A stretch of 64,000 nt of DNA from Planctomycetota bacterium. GTDB lineage: Bacteria > Planctomycetota > Planctomycetia > Pirellulales > PALSA-1355. The translations under genes and the position numbers were made by a program. The notes beneath the pieces are model-generated. The model did no database searches, had not been told where the DNA came from, and worked only from the letters and a program-made list of their open reading frames with translations. Of the stretch, positions 60,656 to 64,000 are shown one piece after another (positions within the stretch are counted from its first letter, which is position 1; each line of letters begins with the position of its first letter). The DNA lies in the NCBI GenBank assembly GCA_003389325.1, contig QQVE01000034.1:186001-250000 (forward strand). The letters run 5' to 3'.

Positions 60656-61702
60656 ATGCGCTGCTCCACGCGTGTTGGCGCCCTCGGTGCGCTCGTACTG
60701 TTGTTCCAATTCGCTTCCGCCCACGCGGCCGAGCGCATCTTGCTGGCTTCGGCCGAGGCGGCCGACTCGGCCGGCGTGATCAGCCTGACGAACCAATCGA
60801 GCTTTCTCGACGAAGACGCCGCGACCACGAACTGGGTCGACGACGAAGTCGTTTACGAGCCGCGCCCCCGCTGGACGGTCTGGGCCGGCGCGATCTTTCT
60901 GCAACGCTCCGAACCGGCCCGCACGGGCTTGATCTTCAACGGCCCCAACACGCTGTTCAACGCCGGCGACCTGAACTTCGGCACGGCCGCGGGGCCCGAT
61001 ATCAACGCCATCCGTCACGGTGAGGTGTTTGACGTCGACTTCCGCTACTTTCAGGTCATGAACATGGGGGCCCACGAGCGGATCTTTCCGCCCGGCGCGA
61101 GCAACATCGGCCTCGGCTCACCCTACAACCTCAACGTCTTGCAGATCGATGTCAATGCGTTGACGAGCATCCAGAGCGCCGAAATCAACCTCCGCAAGAA
61201 CATTACGCCGAACATCTCGCTGCTGGCCGGTTTCCGCTACCTTTCGCTCGACGATCACATCAAGCACCAATACGAAGTGCTGGGCCTCTCCGAAACGCTG
61301 GGCGTCTTTACGGTGAACCAACTCTACGGAGCCCAGGCGGGCTTCGACGCCAACGTCTTCACGTGGGGCCGATTCCAACTGCAGACCGCCGCCAAGGGAG
61401 GCATCTACGGTAACGCCGCGCGGAACGAGATCCGCGTCCGCAGCTTTGGCGTGCTCGACTCGTCGATCGGCGCCCGCGAGCAGCAAACCACGTTCGTGGG
61501 CGACTGGAACTTCAACGGCATTTTCCAGATCAACGACATCTGGGCCATCCGCGGCGGGTACCAGTTGCTGTGGGTTTCCGGCGTGGCCCTGTCCACCGAC
61601 CAGTTCACGCTGGCCGACCTCGTGACGCCGGGAGTCCAAATCGACTCGACGGGCGACCTGTTCCTGCACGGTGCCCTGGTGAGCATCCAGGCCGGCTGGT
61701 AG
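60656..61702 (+). CDS. BBP7-like outer-membrane beta-barrel protein
   Basis: A 348-residue secreted protein. The signal (about 1-24, AHAAE) is followed by a barrel that alternates hydrophobic strands and turns: RWTVWAGAIFLQRSEPAR near 71-88, LNFGTAAGPDINAIRHGEVF near 103-122, VDFRYFQVMN, AEINLRKNITPNISLLAGFR, and a hydrophobic aromatic C-terminus (ALVSIQAGW). This layout matches the BBP7 family found in planctomycetes. The start is ATG 60656 with CGAAAGG upstream. It probably forms an outer-membrane channel. It converges with bioB across a hairpin. Confidence 0.82.
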   Translation: MRCSTRVGALGALVLLFQFASAHAAERILLASAEAADSAGVISLTNQSSFLDEDAATTNWVDDEVVYEPRPRWTVWAGAIFLQRSEPARTGLIFNGPNTLFNAGDLNFGTAAGPDINAIRHGEVFDVDFRYFQVMNMGAHERIFPPGASNIGLGSPYNLNVLQIDVNALTSIQSAEINLRKNITPNISLLAGFRYLSLDDHIKHQYEVLGLSETLGVFTVNQLYGAQAGFDANVFTWGRFQLQTAAKGGIYGNAARNEIRVRSFGVLDSSIGAREQQTTFVGDWNFNGIFQINDIWAIRGGYQLLWVSGVALSTDQFTLADLVTPGVQIDSTGDLFLHGALVSIQAGW

Positions 61703-61726
61703 GCGGCGCCCGATTCGAGCATCCTC

Positions 61727-61756
61727 GCAGGTCGTGCAGGTGCGTGCATGACTTGC
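61727..61756. terminator. Hairpin between convergent barrel and bioB genes
   Basis: GCAGGTCGTGCA (61727-61738) pairs with TGCATGACTTGC (61745-61756) over 12 positions with two G-U pairs around a 6-nt loop. There is no T-run, but its position between converging genes suggests a shared stop. Confidence 0.5.
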
Positions 61757-61763
61757 GGTCGGC

Positions 61764-62822
61764 CTACGAAGCAGCCGGCTCGGGCGAGAATCGGCAGGCC
61801 GGCTCTTCGTCGCGGGTGACCTCGAAGCCGAGGTCCTCGATCATCTGGTAGTCGGCCGTGGGGGCCTGGCCCTTGGTCGTGAGATAGTCGCCGACGAAGA
61901 GCGAATTGGCCGCGTACAGCCCCAGCGGCTGCAAGCTGCCCAGGTGCATTTCGCGGCCGCCGGCAATGCGAATCTCGGACGTCGGATTGGCAAAGCGGAA
62001 CATCGCCAAGGCCCGCAGGCAATAGCGCGGGTTGAGTTGCCGGATGCCTTCGAGCGGGGTGCCGTCGATCGGGTTCAAGAAGTTGACCGGGATCGACTCG
62101 GCTTGCAAGTCGCGCAGTGCGAAAGCCATCAGCACGACGTCGTCGTGCTGCTCGCCCATGCCCAGGATGCCGCCCGAGCAAAGTTCCATGCCGGCGGTGC
62201 GCACCGCCTCGAGCGTGGCCAGCCGGTCCTGAAACGTGTGCGTCGAGCAGATTTCGTTGTAAAACTCTTCGCTGGCATTGAGATTGTGATTCACCCGATC
62301 GACTCCGCAGGCCTTCAGTCGCTCGGCCTGGTCGGGCGTGAGCAACCCCAGACAGGCGCAGATCTTGAGGTCGTATTTCTCCTTGATCTGCGGCACGATC
62401 GTGGTGACTGCCGTCATCTCGCGCTCGTTCGGTCCGCGGCCCGAAATGACGATGCAGTAGGTCTTGGCCTGCCGCTCGGCGGCGATCCGGGCCCCGTCGA
62501 GCAGTTTCTCGACGCTGAGGATGTTGTACCGCGGGATCTCGGCGTCGGAGACTTTCGATTGCGAGCAGTAGCCGCAGTCCTCGGGGCAAAGGCCGCTCTT
62601 GGCGTTGACCAGGAAGTAGAGCTGCACGCGTTTGCCGAAGTGGCGGCGGCGAATGCGAAACGCCGCCGACAGCAGGTCGAGCAATTCCTCGTCGCCGCTG
62701 CGCAAAATTGCCAACGCTTCGTCGGCCGTCAGCCGGTGACCCTCGAGCACTCTCTCGGCCAGTGCGTGCCAATCGTGCTTCGAGGCCGACGCGCGGAGTC
62801 CGGTTGCAGCCTGGTCGATCAT
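61764..62822 (-). CDS. bioB: Biotin synthase
   Basis: A 352-residue radical-SAM enzyme that inserts sulfur into dethiobiotin, the last step of biotin synthesis. The cluster motif is Cys79-x-x-x-Cys83-x-x-Cys86 in [12 protein letters not shown]. The other landmarks are [37 protein letters not shown] and [12 protein letters not shown] with the conserved Arg that contacts the [2Fe-2S] cluster. The best start is ATG 62822, with GAGGAG upstream; 62870 is open but unsupported. It stands alone; no other bio gene is visible nearby. Confidence 0.95.
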   Translation of the reverse strand: MIDQAATGLRASASKHDWHALAERVLEGHRLTADEALAILRSGDEELLDLLSAAFRIRRRHFGKRVQLYFLVNAKSGLCPEDCGYCSQSKVSDAEIPRYNILSVEKLLDGARIAAERQAKTYCIVISGRGPNEREMTAVTTIVPQIKEKYDLKICACLGLLTPDQAERLKACGVDRVNHNLNASEEFYNEICSTHTFQDRLATLEAVRTAGMELCSGGILGMGEQHDDVVLMAFALRDLQAESIPVNFLNPIDGTPLEGIRQLNPRYCLRALAMFRFANPTSEIRIAGGREMHLGSLQPLGLYAANSLFVGDYLTTKGQAPTADYQMIEDLGFEVTRDEEPACRFSPEPAAS

Positions 62823-63073
62823 GAAATCTCCTCGCATCGGATAGCCGGCGTAGACAGGTACTAACGACATAAGTATCGTGACTGGTGAGCGTTACGCAAG
62901 GGGGAATCGCCGGACGGCAGGCCGTGCGGAACGATTTCCCGCTGCCGTGAATCGCCCTTACTCTTGGCCGGCGGCCGGATTTGGCCAAGACTTAAGGGTA
63001 GGGGCTTAGCCGCTGACTGATGATCCCGCGGTCGATGCCGCTCAACGCGTCGTCCCGCCAAGCGTTTCTTGCC

Positions 63074-63652
63074 ATGTACGAATCGGCGAACCATCTCGAA
63101 GCTCACGGTCGTCAGCACCTGGTGCGTGTCGGCGCCCTGGGGCACATCGGCCGGTTCACGTCGGTCGACGCCGTGCGGTTCCCCCGACATAGCCAGGTGG
63201 TCGTACGGACCGGCCGCGGTTTGGAACTGGGAGAGGTGCTTGCTGCGCCGGAGGGTCCCGACACGGGTCCTTCCGATGGATCGATTCTGCGCGGCATGAC
63301 CGTCGAAGATCAGTTGTTGGCCGCGCGGCTGGAGAAGAATCGCCGGGCCGCCTTCGACCTCTGCGCGGCACGGCTGGCACAGCTCGCCGCCGGCACGGTG
63401 TTGATGGACGTCGAGCATCTGTTCGACGGGCGCACGCTGGTGTTTTACTTTCTGGGGCCGTCGACCCCCGAGGTCGAAGCGCTCACCGACGAACTGGCGG
63501 AACTCTATGAGACCGAGGCCCAAATTCGCGGCTTCGCCGAGGCGGTCGAGCACGGCTGCGGTCCAGGCTGCGGCACCGACGAGGCCGCCGGATGCAAAAC
63601 GTGCGTCTCGGGGTGCGCCGTGGCGGCGGCGTGTTCGACACGCGCGCAGTGA
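63074..63652 (+). CDS. PSP1-domain protein with Cys-rich tail
   Basis: A 192-residue protein. The PSP1 C-terminal domain is clear: LVRVGALGHIGRFTSVDAVR then VVVRTGRGLELGEVL near the N-terminus and LMDVEHLFDGRTLVFYFLGP, EVEALTDELAELYETEAQIR further on. In bacteria PSP1 proteins such as YaaT influence sporulation, competence and RNA turnover. The tail (about 170-188) has CGPGC, CKTCVSGC and similar pairs, a possible metal site. ATG 63074 is chosen; the frame is open to 63020. It sits opposite and upstream of bioB, in divergent orientation. Confidence 0.82.
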   Translation: MYESANHLEAHGRQHLVRVGALGHIGRFTSVDAVRFPRHSQVVVRTGRGLELGEVLAAPEGPDTGPSDGSILRGMTVEDQLLAARLEKNRRAAFDLCAARLAQLAAGTVLMDVEHLFDGRTLVFYFLGPSTPEVEALTDELAELYETEAQIRGFAEAVEHGCGPGCGTDEAAGCKTCVSGCAVAAACSTRAQ

Positions 63653-63720
63653 CTCAGCTAGTGACTGTGTGGCGCTTGGCGCTGCTTGCAGCGTCAGATC
63701 ATGCGCAGCGCAGCAATGGT

Positions 63721-63996
63721 TCACTGCGCGTCGAGATGGATCATCGTGGTAGCGCGGTCGCGGCTGGTGACGACGACCAGGCGACGGCCGTCGGGCAGGC
63801 TGTAAGATGAGTGCAGGTTGAATTGTTCGACCAGTCCGCGCTCGTTGACGCGGCGGACCTGAGCGGAGACATCGCCCCAGTCGCCCCGGCGATGCCGGGC
63901 CAGCAAGTCGTCGGCCGTTTGCCCGTTGGCGGTGAGCGCCGCACTGGCCGCGGGAGTGACGACGATGTTGCCCACTTCGAATTTCACGTTCGACAA
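63721..63996 (-). CDS. Hypothetical protein at the window edge, possibly partial
   Basis: A frame of 91 codons that begins near the right edge. A TTG at 63996 could start it (SNVKFEVGNIVVTPAASAAL), but the frame is open to the last base, so the true start may lie outside. Contents include QTADDLLARHRRGDWGDVSA and VVVTSRDRATTMIHLDAQ, a compact alpha/beta protein with conserved-looking polar stretches. The C-terminal part recalls plasmid- and phage-linked planctomycete proteins of unknown role. It converges with the PSP1-domain gene. Confidence 0.65.
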   Translation of the reverse strand: MSNVKFEVGNIVVTPAASAALTANGQTADDLLARHRRGDWGDVSAQVRRVNERGLVEQFNLHSSYSLPDGRRLVVVTSRDRATTMIHLDAQ

Positions 63997-64000
63997 TTCC

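Overview
The window looks like a chromosomal segment of a planctomycete, most likely of the Pirellulales type. Supporting signs are gene content rather than any marker gene: DUF1559 prepilin-like proteins, Gfo/Idh/MocA oxidoreductases with Tat signals, BBP7- and Lpg1974-like outer-membrane barrels, PEP-CTERM proteins, an ECF sigma factor next to a membrane Ser/Thr kinase, thioredoxin-YHS and redoxin-cytochrome-copper-monooxygenase fusions, and a high-GC sequence with sparse operons and many convergent or divergent singletons.

Region 1 (1-8604) is the right-hand part of an integrated mobile element inserted at the 3' end of a tRNA-Cys gene. In order it carries an excisionase-like HTH gene, an unknown gene, a DUF3987 primase/helicase-like ATPase, three small unknown genes, a single-stranded DNA-binding protein, a complete terminase large subunit, a prohead-protease-like protein, a coiled-coil protein, a 57-residue protein, a short Cro/XRE-like regulator with a clear promoter and an inverted-repeat operator, and a full tyrosine integrase that stops two bases from the tRNA. 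No portal, major capsid, tail or lysis gene is visible. The left end lies outside the window, so the element may be a defective prophage or a phage satellite.

Region 2 (8605-26420) is host sequence: tRNA-Cys, an unusual DHDPS-family aldolase, a Cu/Zn superoxide dismutase without disulfide cysteines, an FMN 2-hydroxyacid oxidase/dehydrogenase, a Tat-exported oxidoreductase, a lipoprotein, a thioredoxin-YHS fusion, rho with a long leader, a GT39 glycosyltransferase, a Ser/Thr kinase carrying a sensor-like C-terminal region, an exported epoxide-hydrolase-like protein and a redoxin/cytochrome c/copper-monooxygenase-like fusion.

Region 3 (26421-46300) has tRNA-Ser, a small secreted protein, a PHP-type metallohydrolase ending in seven histidines, a GH10 xylanase with both a lipobox and a PEP-CTERM tail, an HlyD/RND efflux pair, an ECF sigma factor and membrane kinase pair, an HdeD-like protein, a SnoaL/DUF4440 protein, a Gly-rich repeat protein, a lipoprotein and a DUF1559 prepilin.

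Region 4 (46300-64000) has nagA, an ECF sigma/anti-sigma pair, a 44-residue lipoprotein with a strong terminator, uvrB, a ComEA-like HhH protein divergent from nadC, a single-domain response regulator, a candidate structured RNA, a PEP-CTERM protein, an Lpg1974-like barrel, rpsU, a PQQ-repeat protein, a BBP7-like barrel, bioB, a PSP1-domain protein and a gene that may run off the right edge.

Apart from the element and the HlyD/RND, DUF1559/lipoprotein and sigma/anti-sigma pairs, genes are mostly single transcription units. Several convergent junctions hold strong hairpins that probably end transcription on both sides. All assignments come from reading the sequence and translated proteins; no database search was run.
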